Positions 49,215 through 57,754 of a stretch of DNA of 64,000 nucleotides are shown in pieces; position 1 is the first letter of the stretch, and each line of letters begins with the position of its first letter. The position numbers were made by a program, and so were the translations under genes. A model generated the notes under the pieces. The model saw nothing but the letters and a program-made list of their open reading frames with translations. It did no database searches and was not told the origin of the DNA. Where the stretch lies: the NCBI RefSeq assembly GCF_018413645.1, contig NZ_JAHCDA010000001.1:1240001-1304000 (forward strand), given 5' to 3'. This DNA is from Roseococcus pinisoli (GTDB taxonomy: Bacteria; Pseudomonadota; Alphaproteobacteria; Acetobacterales; Acetobacteraceae).

Positions 49215-50911
49215 GCGGCCCCCACGCTGCCCAGGCGCATGGGGCGCTGCCTCAGCTGCCGTCGCCCGAGGCGCCGCCCCAGCCTGGAATTCCGCCCGCA
49301 GCCTACGATCCGCGCATGGGCGGGGCGCTCGTCTGGCTGGTCGACATCGAGGCCGCGCGGGATGGCGGAACCTTGCCCCAGGCCGGCCGACCGCATGCCG
49401 CGGCCGCGCATGGCGCTCACCCGCCCGAGTTCCGGCCGGCCGGCGGTTTGGAGACGATCCGCGTCAGCGACCTGGGCTGGCACGGCGCGCTGCCCTATCC
49501 GCCGCTGCTGGTCGGCGGGCCGGACATCGAGCGCCGCGTGGCGCTGGCGCCCGGGGCGGCCGACACCTTCGCCTGGGGCATCGTCAGCTTGGCCTCGCCA
49601 GGCCTCGTGCCCGGAACCGCTCTCGAGGGCCGTGATACCGCGCTGCGCCGCCTGCGCGTCCGCGCCGGCCTGCAGGGATGGGACGCGACGCGCGGCCTCA
49701 TCACCGACCCGCCGGCCTCGGGCCTGATCGATGTCTTCAACGGCATCGGCATGACCTGGCGCGCGCGGGACGGCGGGGCCGAGGTGCCGCTGCGTGATCC
49801 TTCCGCTTGGCTCGACGCGCCGATCGGCATCCGGCGCTACCTCGGCACCGGAGGCTCCGAGGGGCCGGCCGAGCTGGCCGGCCAGCCCTGGCCTATCGTG
49901 CGCGGCGGGTCCGCTCTCGCGCCCGTCCGCAGCTGCGGCACGCAGCTGCTGGACAGCCTCACCCAGCTCTACCGCTGGAGCGACCGAGGCACCGTCACGG
50001 CGCTCTATGAGGACGGCGCGCCGGTCTACACCAGCGCCGGCCTGGTGCCGGATTGCGCCACGGCGGGCAGCCCCGGGGCGGGGCGCTACTACCACGACGC
50101 CAAGGGGCAGGTCCGTCTCGGCTCCCCGCCGCAGGGCGTCATCACGGTTGACGGCTACTCGGGCGGCTTCCTCGCCGCCCTCGTCCTGCGGGATCTGCTG
50201 CGCGAGACCTTGGCTCTCCCGGCGGGCATGCTGGACGAGGGCAGTGTCATCGCCACGGCCGCCTCAGTGCCCTACGCGGGCGGCTGGGCCTGGACGGGGC
50301 GGGAGACGGCCCGCGAGGCCATCCAGCCGCTCCTGGCGGCCCTGGGCGCCCGTCTGGTGGCTTCCCGATCCGGCGGGCTCCGGCTGTGGCCCCTACGGGC
50401 TCTGACGGCCAGCGCACGGCCCGTGGCACTGTTGGACCCTGCCTCGGCCGTCTCCGTCGTGCCGGTGCCATTGGATGCGCCCTTGGTCCCGCCGGCGGCC
50501 GCCTGGACGGTCGGCTACGGGCGGACCCACGTCACGACCACCACGCCCAAGCCCAGCGTCTCGGCTGAGGAGCGCGCGCGCCTGGAGCAGCCCTACCGCA
50601 CGGCGCCCTGGGCCGATCCCGCCAACCTGACCCGCTACGCCCAGGCCTCGCGGCCCGATGTGGTTGAGACGGCGCTTCTGCAGCGGGCGGATGCGCTGGC
50701 GATGGCGGCCGCGCTCGGCGGGCTCTGGGGCGTGCCGCGCACGCTCTGGCAGGTGACCATGCCCACGGCCTCGGCTCTGCTGCGCGAGATCGGCGATGTC
50801 GTGTCGTTGGCCTGGCCGGCCGACGGTCTGCGCGCCGGCCGGCTGGGTCAGGTGGTTGGCGACAGTATCCGGGCGGGCGCCGACGAGGCCTCGCTCCTCA
50901 TCCTCGTCTAG
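49211..50911 (+). CDS. Tail/baseplate protein, unknown family
   Basis: A 566-residue protein after the tape measure, where tail-tip hub proteins lie. It has many beta strands (RVSDLGWHGALPYPPLLVGG; GVITVDGYSGGFLAALVLRD) and a C-terminal LGQVVGDSIRAGADEASLLI strand. Probably part of the tail tip. It overlaps the tape-measure gene by 4 bp. No catalytic motif seen. Confidence 0.6.
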   Translation: MSGPHAAQAHGALPQLPSPEAPPQPGIPPAAYDPRMGGALVWLVDIEAARDGGTLPQAGRPHAAAAHGAHPPEFRPAGGLETIRVSDLGWHGALPYPPLLVGGPDIERRVALAPGAADTFAWGIVSLASPGLVPGTALEGRDTALRRLRVRAGLQGWDATRGLITDPPASGLIDVFNGIGMTWRARDGGAEVPLRDPSAWLDAPIGIRRYLGTGGSEGPAELAGQPWPIVRGGSALAPVRSCGTQLLDSLTQLYRWSDRGTVTALYEDGAPVYTSAGLVPDCATAGSPGAGRYYHDAKGQVRLGSPPQGVITVDGYSGGFLAALVLRDLLRETLALPAGMLDEGSVIATAASVPYAGGWAWTGRETAREAIQPLLAALGARLVASRSGGLRLWPLRALTASARPVALLDPASAVSVVPVPLDAPLVPPAAAWTVGYGRTHVTTTTPKPSVSAEERARLEQPYRTAPWADPANLTRYAQASRPDVVETALLQRADALAMAAALGGLWGVPRTLWQVTMPTASALLREIGDVVSLAWPADGLRAGRLGQVVGDSIRAGADEASLLILV

Positions 50912-50919
50912 GGGGCTCC

Positions 50920-51687
50920 ATGGCACTGTTCGGCTGGCAAAATGCGGTGGAGGCCGCAGGGGTGGCGCTGACCGCCTCCTCGGCCGCGGCGGGCTACGGG
51001 CCCGAGGCGCTGCGCGTGCCGATCGGCAATCCGTCGGTGGCGTGGATGACCGCCTTGGGCGTGACCTCGGCCTCGCTGGTCATCGCGGCGCCCGGTGCGA
51101 TCGACTGGCGCGCGGTGTGCCTCGCTCGAACGAACCTCACGCCAGCCGCGACGATGCGGGTGCGCGTTGGCGGCCCGCTCGCGCCTGACTATGACAGCGG
51201 CATGGTGCCGGCCGGCGTAAGGGTCGGCGTAGGCCAGGGCCTGCATCTGCTTCCGGCAGCGGTGCCCGGCACGCTGCTGACGATCGATATCGCCGATCCA
51301 GGCAATCCCGACGGCCGGCTCAACGTGCCGCTCGTCTATGCCGGGCCGGGCGCGGAGATCGCCATCGCACCGCAGTCCGATACGGGGCTCGATATCCGCC
51401 GCGGCGACGTCATCACGCGTGGCGGTACCGTACTGACGCAGGCGCTCTCCGCTGCGCGGTCCTGGCAGATCAGCGTCGGCTTTGCGCGCGACGCGGCGTT
51501 GGGCTGGCTCGACGAGCTCGAGTCCGCAGCGGCGGCTGGGCGCAACGTCCTTTTCATCCCGCGCCTCGCCCATCCCCGCGCTGCGGGGGAGGCGATTTTC
51601 GGCCTGCTCGCGCCAGGCCGCCGCGGCTTCCTCGGCCCGTCCGGCCTCTACCGGATCTGGGCTGCCACCATCACCGAGAGGCTTTGA
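50920..51687 (+). CDS. Tail-tip associated protein, unknown family
   Basis: A 255-residue beta-rich protein (VTSASLVIAAPGAIDWRAVC; TLLTIDIADPGNPDGRLNVP) whose middle resembles a jelly-roll binding module. Located between the tail-tip and collar genes, so probably structural. No firm family. Confidence 0.55.
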   Translation: MALFGWQNAVEAAGVALTASSAAAGYGPEALRVPIGNPSVAWMTALGVTSASLVIAAPGAIDWRAVCLARTNLTPAATMRVRVGGPLAPDYDSGMVPAGVRVGVGQGLHLLPAAVPGTLLTIDIADPGNPDGRLNVPLVYAGPGAEIAIAPQSDTGLDIRRGDVITRGGTVLTQALSAARSWQISVGFARDAALGWLDELESAAAAGRNVLFIPRLAHPRAAGEAIFGLLAPGRRGFLGPSGLYRIWAATITERL

Positions 51688-51688
51688 C

Positions 51689-52549
51689 ATGCTCGCAGAT
51701 CGCGTCATGTGCGCGGTGCCCAACCCGGGCGTCGTGGACGTTGGCAGGACCATCACGCTCGGCGCCGCACCGAACGGATTTCGCAGATTTCTCACCGCTT
51801 TCGGGGGTGCCAAACCCGCCTATTTCGTCCTGTCCGACGGCGCGGAGCGAACCATCACGGGCGTCTGGACCGTCAATGCGACGACGCCCGAGACGGCCAC
51901 GATCACCAGGATCATCGGCAACGACCGCACCGGCGACACCTCCGGCGAGACGTTCGGCGGGGACTGCGTGGCGTGGAACGAGGTGCCGGCGGCGGAGGTG
52001 GTCGCCTTCGCTGCGTTCCAGCGGCTGCAGGACATGTTCATCGGGATGTCGCTCGAATGGAACGGCGCTGCCCTCCCGCCGGGCTTCCTGTGGGAAAATG
52101 GCGCGAACCACAGTCGCACGACTTACGCCAAGCTTTTCGCCGCCATTGGAACGACCCATGGTGCAGGTGACGGCACGACGACGTTTGCGGTCCCTGATAG
52201 CCGCGGCCTCGTCGCCATCGGCCGAGACAACATGGGCGGCGCCGCCACCGGCCGCATGACGATGATTCCAGGCACCACGCTAGGTGCCAAGGGCGGCAGC
52301 GAATGGCTCCACGCGCATAACCACGCGGTCAACGATCCTGGCCACACCCATCTGACGCGGACGCGAACCCAACTCCTGGGCTCAGCGCCCCCAGGCGGAG
52401 GCCAGCCGCTCTGGAACGGCGATGATACCTATTACATCAACGCCGCCCTGACCGGCGTCAGCGTCGTCACCAACGGCGCGGGCAACAGCCAGAACGTCCA
52501 GCCCGGCATCATCAAAAACAAGATCATTTTCACGGGGGTGTTCCCATGA
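51689..52549 (+). CDS. Tail fibre protein with phage collar domain
   Basis: A 286-residue receptor-binding type protein. Residues 115-190 form a Phage Collar domain (SLEWNGAALPPGFLWENGAN; TTYAKLFAAIGTTHGAGDGT; FAVPDSRGLVAIGRDNMGG). A His-rich segment (EWLHAHNHAVNDPGHTHLT) often seen in fibre tips follows. Start ATG 51689 overlaps the preceding stop region. Confidence 0.82.
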   Translation: MLADRVMCAVPNPGVVDVGRTITLGAAPNGFRRFLTAFGGAKPAYFVLSDGAERTITGVWTVNATTPETATITRIIGNDRTGDTSGETFGGDCVAWNEVPAAEVVAFAAFQRLQDMFIGMSLEWNGAALPPGFLWENGANHSRTTYAKLFAAIGTTHGAGDGTTTFAVPDSRGLVAIGRDNMGGAATGRMTMIPGTTLGAKGGSEWLHAHNHAVNDPGHTHLTRTRTQLLGSAPPGGGQPLWNGDDTYYINAALTGVSVVTNGAGNSQNVQPGIIKNKIIFTGVFP

Positions 52550-53004
52550 GCAGTACGATCACGGTCCCGCGCGCCCTCTATGACATGTTCGGGGGCGAGC
52601 TGGAGGCGCGCGTGGCGGCCTTCGTCACGGCGCTGGAAGCGCATCAGCTGACAGTCGGCGAGCCAGCGCCTGTCGAGCATGAGGTCGTCGAGGCGCTGGC
52701 CCGATCCGGCGCGGAGATTGAGATCGAGGAGCCGCCAGCGACCAACCAGCCGGAGCCGGACCCGTTCCCCCCGCTCACGGCGCGGCAACTGCGCCTGTGG
52801 CTCCTCGCGCGCGGCATCACGCGCGCGATGGTCGAGGCCGCGCTTGCCAATCTCCCTGAGCCCGATCGCGAGGTCGCGGAGATCGAGTGGGAATACTCGA
52901 CGCAGTACCTCCGCTCGCACCGTCTCATCGACCTGTTTGGCGCACTCTTTGACCTCTCGCCGGCCGACATCGACGCGGGCTGGCCCGAGGCGGCGGCTCT
53001 CTGA
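52546..53004 (+). CDS. Hypothetical, possible tail fibre assembly protein
   Basis: A 152-residue acidic protein directly downstream of the fibre gene (4-bp overlap). The C-terminal half (FPPLTARQLRLWLLARGITR, REVAEIEWEYSTQYLRSHRL) is a compact helical domain common downstream of phage fibres. A chaperone role is plausible but unproven. Confidence 0.5.
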   Translation: MSSTITVPRALYDMFGGELEARVAAFVTALEAHQLTVGEPAPVEHEVVEALARSGAEIEIEEPPATNQPEPDPFPPLTARQLRLWLLARGITRAMVEAALANLPEPDREVAEIEWEYSTQYLRSHRLIDLFGALFDLSPADIDAGWPEAAAL

Positions 53005-53381
53005 TGCCCGCGCCTCGCATCAACATGGAGGTCAGCCTGGGCCACATCATCCAGATGTGCGTCATCGTCGGCGGCGGCCTGATCCTCTACGGCCGGGGCG
53101 ACGAGAGGGCCGCGAGCACGGCGGCGGCTGTGGCCGGATTTGACGTGCGACTGACGCGGGAACTCGCCGAGGTGCGTGGGTCCATCGACAGCCTGCGGGT
53201 GATCGTCAATCCGATCGGCGCGCTCAACACCCGGCTTGCCGAAGTCGAGCGCCGGCTGACGGAGCAGGACACCCGCGACAACGACCAGGACCGACGGCTG
53301 GGCGCGCAGGCCGAGGCCATCGCGACCCTGCGCGCCCGGGTGGAGTTCGTGGCCCAGCCCGGCCGGCGCGTCGTGCCGTGA
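53004..53381 (+). CDS. Single-span membrane protein with coiled coil (holin/lysis accessory candidate)
   Basis: A 125-residue protein with an N-terminal transmembrane helix (IIQMCVIVGGGLILYG) and a long coiled coil (TRLAEVERRLTEQDTRDNDQ). The architecture recalls XhlA-type lysis accessories and i-spanins. It overlaps the following lipoprotein gene by GTGA, an arrangement like Rz-Rz1. Confidence 0.55.
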   Translation: MPAPRINMEVSLGHIIQMCVIVGGGLILYGRGDERAASTAAAVAGFDVRLTRELAEVRGSIDSLRVIVNPIGALNTRLAEVERRLTEQDTRDNDQDRRLGAQAEAIATLRARVEFVAQPGRRVVP

Positions 53382-53572
53382 GGGCTTGGCCGCTGCTGGT
53401 GCTGCTGGTGGCGGCCTGCTCTTCGCCACCGCCGGCGCCGGCCCCCGACCCGCAAGCTCCTGCGTGCCACCTGCGGCCGCTGAGCATCTCGACCCACGAC
53501 CAGCTGACGCCCGCCACCTTGCGCGAGATCCGCAGGGTCAATCGCGAGCTGCGCCGGTTCTGCGCCGGTTAG
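53378..53572 (+). CDS. Small outer-membrane lipoprotein in lysis region
   Basis: A 64-residue lipoprotein from a GTG start: signal MRAWPLLVLLVAAC with lipobox VAAC (Cys14), a Pro-rich stretch and a helical C-terminus. Coupled by 4 bp to the coiled-coil membrane protein. It may be a second spanin-like outer-membrane partner. Confidence 0.55.
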   Translation: MRAWPLLVLLVAACSSPPPAPAPDPQAPACHLRPLSISTHDQLTPATLREIRRVNRELRRFCAG

Positions 53573-53655
53573 GCCCCTCGCGAACTGGCGCAAATGACCC
53601 CGAGCGTCAGGATGGCTGCACCGACTGCGGCAATGAATCCGGCAATGATCAGCAT
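53569..53655 (-). CDS. 28-residue membrane peptide (antisense to late operon)
   Basis: MLIIAGFIAAVGAAILTLGV followed by ICASSRGA. AGGAG lies about 8 bp before ATG 53655. One hydrophobic helix. It lies in the only gap of the lysis module and faces the other genes. Might be an antiholin-like or toxin-like peptide; weak evidence. Confidence 0.35.
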   Translation of the reverse strand: MLIIAGFIAAVGAAILTLGVICASSRGA

Positions 53656-53740
53656 GGAAATGGCTCCTGCCTGCTGGATCTCTAACGCCCTCGCCGCCGG
53701 GTAGGCGGCACCCCACCCATCATAGAGAGAGGAGGCGGCT

Positions 53741-54385
53741 ATGGCCGACCCCACGCTTTCGCGCGGCTATCGCAACCGGAACCCCGGGAATATCGACTGG
53801 TCGGCCGCCAATCATTGGCAGGGGCAGGCGGGCATTGAGCCGGCTCCGGTCGGCGGGCGCGCGCGGTTCGCGACGTTCCAGTCCCACGAGTACGGCATTC
53901 GGGCCCTGGCCATGCTGCTGACCACCTACCAGGATCGGCACGGACTGCGGACCATCCATCAGATCATCTCGCGCTGGGCGCCGGGGAACGAGAACGACAC
54001 GGGCGCCTATGTGCGCCACGTCGCGCGCATCACCGGCTTCGGCGCGAACGATGTGTTGAACCTGCACACCTACGCCCACCTCCGGCCGCTGGTGGAGGCG
54101 ATCATCACCGTGGAGCTGGGTGGCCAGCCCTATCCGGCCTCGGTGATCGACGAGGGCCTGCGCCTGGCCGGCGTGCCGCGACCGGTCGAGACGGTGGCGC
54201 AGGCTGCCACTACCCAGACCGGGCAGGGCGCGCTGACGGTGGCCGGCATCGGCGCTGCTGCTGCGGCGATCGCGCCAGCGCTTCAGGCGATCGGCACCGC
54301 CCCGCAATGGACGGGTGTCGCGGTGGTTGTCGCCGGGCTGGTGCTGGCCCTGGTGCTGGTGCTGCGCAGCCGGAGAGATGCATGA
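53741..54385 (+). CDS. Endolysin-like protein with C-terminal membrane segments
   Basis: A 214-residue protein. The N-terminal 150 residues (SRGYRNRNPGNIDWSAANHW; ARFATFQSHEYGIRALAMLL) match the phage structural/peptidoglycan-hydrolase family often named P5-like or virion lysozyme. The C-terminus has two hydrophobic stretches (about 165-183 and 190-209) and a basic tail (LRSRRDA), so the enzyme is probably membrane-tethered. A perfect GGAGG precedes ATG 53741. Confidence 0.72.
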   Translation: MADPTLSRGYRNRNPGNIDWSAANHWQGQAGIEPAPVGGRARFATFQSHEYGIRALAMLLTTYQDRHGLRTIHQIISRWAPGNENDTGAYVRHVARITGFGANDVLNLHTYAHLRPLVEAIITVELGGQPYPASVIDEGLRLAGVPRPVETVAQAATTQTGQGALTVAGIGAAAAAIAPALQAIGTAPQWTGVAVVVAGLVLALVLVLRSRRDA

Positions 54386-54618
54386 GCCTGCTCCTCGCCC
54401 AGCCCTTCGTCCGCAACGTGCTGCTGGTCGTCGGCCTGCTGGCGCTCGGGCTCACGGCCGTGTGGTGGCTGCGTCGCGACGCGGCTTCCGACGCGCTCAA
54501 CCAAGCCGCGGCGAAAGCGGCCCAGACCCAAGAGAGGATCAGGACCGATGCGGACGCTGCTGCTCGCGCTGCCGAGCGTGATGGTGCTGCTGGCCGGCTG
54601 CGCGACGGCACCTTCTAG
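54382..54618 (+). CDS. Rz-like inner-membrane spanin
   Basis: A 78-residue type II membrane protein: an N-terminal transmembrane helix (NVLLVVGLLALGLTAVWWL) and a periplasmic coiled coil (LNQAAAKAAQTQERIRTDAD). This is the i-spanin layout. Its last 71 bp are shared with the Rz1-like gene in another frame. It overlaps the endolysin gene by 4 bp. Confidence 0.72.
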   Translation: MSLLLAQPFVRNVLLVVGLLALGLTAVWWLRRDAASDALNQAAAKAAQTQERIRTDADAAARAAERDGAAGRLRDGTF

Positions 54619-54760
54619 CCGGCCCTGTCCGCGGGTCACCGAGTTCCCGGCCGCGCTCCAGGCCAAGGCGGCCGAGGAGCTCGAGGGCGCCCCGGCGCTC
54701 AAGCAGATGATGGACGGGATGGGCGCGGACCGGGCGTTCAATCGCGCGGTGTGCCCTTGA
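54548..54760 (+). CDS. Rz1-like outer-membrane spanin lipoprotein
   Basis: A 70-residue lipoprotein starting inside the Rz-like gene in a different frame and running past its stop, as in classical overlapping Rz/Rz1 pairs. Signal and lipobox: MRTLLLALPSVMVLLAGC (Cys18). The mature part is short and includes a Pro and an acidic helix. Together with Rz it would fuse the membranes at lysis. Confidence 0.72.
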   Translation: MRTLLLALPSVMVLLAGCATAPSSRPCPRVTEFPAALQAKAAEELEGAPALKQMMDGMGADRAFNRAVCP

Positions 54761-54783
54761 GGTAGCGGAGATGCCCCCGGCGC

Positions 54784-55809
54784 CTAATCGTCTTCCGGAA
54801 GATCGATCTCGCCTTGCGTCCCAATCTTGGGGAAAGCGATGTCCACATGCCTTTTGAAACTCCCCCAATCGCGAGAGATTTTCATTATCGGGATCAGCTG
54901 CAAGATATGATCTCGAAGATCCGGCTGCCCGACATCGGCCGAAAGAAACTGATGGTGCTTGAATTTGCGCCGTTTCGTTAGCTCCTGTGTAGGGTTCAGT
55001 TCTCGCAGGCTTTCGATGACACCTGGTGGAAGACGATCATAGACGATGTCGTTCGTGATGTGGCCGAGGAGAGGGGTTTTGGCTTTCCCGACAGGCCATT
55101 TCCAACTCTTGAGCCGGTAAATCTGCTTATAGAACTCGTCGGGGAAGCGTTTTGCCCAAGCTAATCTTTCCTCCGCGAGATACAGCGATAGGAGACGATG
55201 TAGCTCATCGCGGTCGCGATCCTTCTGGAACCCCGTAGCCTCGTCCACAAGCGCGACGATGCCCACCTTGGCGAAGGCCCGGATCAACGATTCGCATTGC
55301 TCGGCGATGTGCAACTGCTGCTTGAGGAGAGCACCGGCCTGCCGCGCCGACAGAACCGCCTCGCACAGCTCTGGTAGAATGGTGGCTTCATAGCCGGACG
55401 CGACACTACCGCCGGACGGCACACGGAAGCGAACGGGCTCGGTGATCCTGCTGATCAACCTGCTGGAAACAAACTGAGAAATGGTCTTTCCGGTAGCAAA
55501 TTTGTGCAGTCGATCACCCTCGCCGGCACCCGCTCCGCCGATAGACATGCCCAAAGCTTTGACGATGCCTCCAAGGGAAAGCACGCGTCTTCCGTCCTCA
55601 AGTACATAGCAAGGGATCTCGATGTCCCCGATCTTCAGAGGATGCTCAGCGGAGCCGTGCGTCGCCTTCGGTAGCGACTTCAGAGCATCCCAGCGCGCCG
55701 TCGCCCCCGCGCGTGCAACGGCGCTCCGCTCCTCGGAGGTTAACGAACCAGCGCGGGCCTTGCCGCCTTTGCTCTGCTTCGTCCCCTCAATCCCCGGCTT
55801 TTCCACCAT
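54784..55809 (-). CDS. P63C-domain phage-associated protein
   Basis: A 341-residue protein with a P63C domain in its C-terminal half (ALVDEATGFQKDRDRDELHR; FPDEFYKQIYRLKSWKWPVG; LGHITNDIVYDRLPPGVIES), found in many prophages and genomic islands with unknown function. The N-terminal region is basic with a middle helical part (TSEERSAVARAGATARWDAL). It faces the lysis genes and has its own promoter region crowded with TGCTTGCTA repeats. Confidence 0.82.
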   Translation of the reverse strand: MVEKPGIEGTKQSKGGKARAGSLTSEERSAVARAGATARWDALKSLPKATHGSAEHPLKIGDIEIPCYVLEDGRRVLSLGGIVKALGMSIGGAGAGEGDRLHKFATGKTISQFVSSRLISRITEPVRFRVPSGGSVASGYEATILPELCEAVLSARQAGALLKQQLHIAEQCESLIRAFAKVGIVALVDEATGFQKDRDRDELHRLLSLYLAEERLAWAKRFPDEFYKQIYRLKSWKWPVGKAKTPLLGHITNDIVYDRLPPGVIESLRELNPTQELTKRRKFKHHQFLSADVGQPDLRDHILQLIPIMKISRDWGSFKRHVDIAFPKIGTQGEIDLPEDD

Positions 55810-55819
55810 GGTTACCCCC

Positions 55820-55902
55820 TGCTTGCTAGTATTCCATCAGGGTATGCTTGCTTGAGCCTTCTTAGCAAGCAAAAATTATATATGAATTTCGATGCTTGCT
55901 AG
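55820..55902. repeat. TGCTTGCTA repeat cluster upstream of P63C gene
   Basis: TGCTTGCTAG occurs at 55820-55829 and 55893-55902, TGCTTGCTTG at 55845-55854, and the inverted TAGCAAGCA at 55863-55871, in an AT-rich 83-bp stretch just upstream of the P63C start (55809). The density and orientation suggest binding sites for a regulator, possibly P63C itself. No other cluster was noticed in the window. Confidence 0.6.
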
Positions 55903-55930
55903 AATTCTCCCGATCGATGCCAGAGAATTG

Positions 55931-55964
55931 AAGCCCGGCCGGGGAGACCCGCGCCGGGCTTTTT
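55931..55964 (+). terminator. Intrinsic terminator, copy A of a repeated hairpin
   Basis: AGCCCGGC (55931-55938) pairs with GCCGGGCT (55952-55959), followed by TTTTT. A near-identical hairpin occurs at 57616-57647, and a decayed one at 58313-58346. Confidence 0.75.
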
Positions 55965-55992
55965 GTCGTGGGTGCCGCCCCTGGTGACTGAC

Positions 55993-56493
55993 TTATCGAG
56001 AGGGCTCGACGATCGGGGCCACGCCAGGTGCCAGCGAGCCGGGAGCCGTCGGCGCTGTTCTGCGGGCGCCGCGCCGACCTGCCACCACGCCCGCTGGCGC
56101 CTGCTGTCCGGGCTGGACGTAAGTGACGATGGGGCGCCCATCCGCCCCAACACCCGTGACGACTGGCGTGCCACTTGGCGCCAAACTGCCGGCAGCGGGA
56201 CTCACACGCTCGATGACCGGTCGGCCCTCGTCAGACCCAACGACCCGAGCTTGGCCGGCCGTCACACCACCGCTTACGCGGGGGCCAAGTGTCACGAGCT
56301 GGTCCTGACCGTTGATGTTCGCTCGAAGAGCTGTCCCGGGCGGTGTACTGCGCACCACAGACTCGCGAACCATCGCGACCGTCGAGCCAGTTACATCGAC
56401 GAGTGGGTACATCGCCTCGGGTGGTGCGCCTGAGTTGCACGCCGCGAAGGCGAGCGTGCCACTGAGAACAAGACCCCGTGCAAGCCTGACCAT
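55993..56493 (-). CDS. Lipoprotein of unknown function
   Basis: A 166-residue lipoprotein: signal MVRLARGLVLSGTLAFAAC with lipobox at Cys19, then a Pro/Gly/Val-rich, probably extended outer-membrane domain (GTPVVTGVGADGRPIVTYVQ). Composition and isolation suggest host or cargo origin rather than phage morphogenesis. Function unknown. Confidence 0.65.
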   Translation of the reverse strand: MVRLARGLVLSGTLAFAACNSGAPPEAMYPLVDVTGSTVAMVRESVVRSTPPGTALRANINGQDQLVTLGPRVSGGVTAGQARVVGSDEGRPVIERVSPAAGSLAPSGTPVVTGVGADGRPIVTYVQPGQQAPAGVVAGRRGARRTAPTAPGSLAPGVAPIVEPSR

Positions 56494-56880
56494 GATCAGT
56501 CCTCCTCCCGCGCTTCTAGTTCTGATTCTGACGCACAGGTCGACGGCGGGAGCCGACCCATTTTTCTCTACCGCCGTCAGGCAGGAGACCCCGAAGCGGC
56601 ATAATCAGCTGAGCAGATTTCGATACGGGAACGGAGTCATTGTTATAGGGGTGTAAATACTTGCCGCGGGCCGACTGGACTGAATGAGTGCGCGCGGTGC
56701 TTGCCGACCGGTGGTTACGGCCTCCATCCGGCAACGGCCGTCACCGCAACTGGTGGTGGAATCCGCGGCCGCCCTCAGCCCGAACACGGGCCAGCGGGGC
56801 GCCAAATTTAGGCTTGCCTCGGCTGGATACCGATCAGATCATTCCCTGCACAAGTCAATTTCACATAGGGCGTACCCGCG
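56494..56880. other. Intergenic region without a convincing gene
   Basis: 387 bp between a leftward lipoprotein gene and a rightward orphan. An 8-bp inverted repeat GACGGCGG/CCGCCGTC lies near 56531-56575, and an AT-rich stretch follows around 56630-56660 that might hold a promoter. Short frames here are Arg-rich and unconvincing. Confidence 0.5.
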
Positions 56881-57567
56881 GTGCCAGGCTACCACGAAGT
56901 GAACACGCCTCCGAATGCCGGCAGCTGGGCCAGCTTATGCTGGCACAACAGCGGCAGATACGCTTGGCTTGAATTAGTAGGGCACAAAGCGAGATACGCG
57001 CCTGGCGGCGGAGACGGTGCGAGAACAGCACTGATTGGTGCCGTCCCGGAAGGGGCCGGCAAGTTTCAGACGGGCAGATGGGCGGCGATTACTGGACAGC
57101 AAGTTCGCAGCTTGGGAAGAGACGCAAGCCGCATTCATTTTGGGTCGATTGCAAATGATCAATTTTACCTTGGTGTGCTGAGTAATTGGGAATGGTTTAA
57201 GCCTGAAGAGGCAAAGCGGTATGCTGGAGGAGCAAATTTCGGTGCAGGAGTTTCGAGCCTGAATTTTGCACTGGGAGCACTTAAGGCGGGATTTGCGCAG
57301 CAATTTCAACCAAAAAGACTACCTTTAGTTCACACAGGAACCCAGCATTCCAACATATCTGTAAATACTTTGAGGAACTACTTGGCCTCTCAAGTTAATA
57401 ACCTCTATCCTGGCATTCGATCGCCACTTTTCAGTAATGTTGCGCAGCCATATGTGCTGTGGGGTTCTGGCATTCAGCCTCCTGGCCCCGCGCCCCGGCC
57501 TGGAGCTGGGCCTGGACCTGACGACGGCGGCTTCGTCCCCGGGGCCGCACAGCATCAGGCCGGGTGA
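56881..57567 (+). CDS. AT-richer orphan protein (possible cargo)
   Basis: A 228-residue protein from GTG 56881 with no recognised domain. The central 150 residues (FQTGRWAAITGQQVRSLGRD; NWEWFKPEEAKRYAGGANFG; TLRNYLASQVNNLYPGIRSP) are Asn/Phe/Ser-rich with codons ending in A/T, clearly unlike neighbours. The C-terminus is Pro/Gly-rich. No signal peptide. A stop codon lies just upstream, and the ribosome site is weak. Probably horizontally acquired. Confidence 0.55.
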   Translation: MPGYHEVNTPPNAGSWASLCWHNSGRYAWLELVGHKARYAPGGGDGARTALIGAVPEGAGKFQTGRWAAITGQQVRSLGRDASRIHFGSIANDQFYLGVLSNWEWFKPEEAKRYAGGANFGAGVSSLNFALGALKAGFAQQFQPKRLPLVHTGTQHSNISVNTLRNYLASQVNNLYPGIRSPLFSNVAQPYVLWGSGIQPPGPAPRPGAGPGPDDGGFVPGAAQHQAG

Positions 57568-57615
57568 GTCCTCCGGCTAGCCGCTACCGCAGCTGCTAGG
57601 GTGCTCGCCCTGAAT

Positions 57616-57647
57616 ACCCGGCCGGGGAAATCCGCGCCGGGCTTTTT
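57616..57647 (+). terminator. Intrinsic terminator, copy B of a repeated hairpin
   Basis: ACCCGGC (57616-57622) with GCCGGG (57636-57641) and a following TTTTT. The interior (GGGGAAATCCGC) differs only slightly from copy A. It lies about 50 bp after the orphan gene and probably terminates it. Confidence 0.72.
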
Positions 57648-57754
57648 CGTTTCAGGGCTGTCGCTGCCCGTGGTGTTTTGCGTCCGGGAACACGCGCGAA
57701 AAGAACTGATGGCCGATGGCCGAGCGCAATCCTGGACCAGCCGCTGACATCTGT

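Noticed and set aside
34097-54760. Gene transfer agent cluster instead of a prophage
   Set aside because: Integrase, excisionase, CI/Cro switch, replication genes and GpA-type terminase are all present, which GTAs lack.
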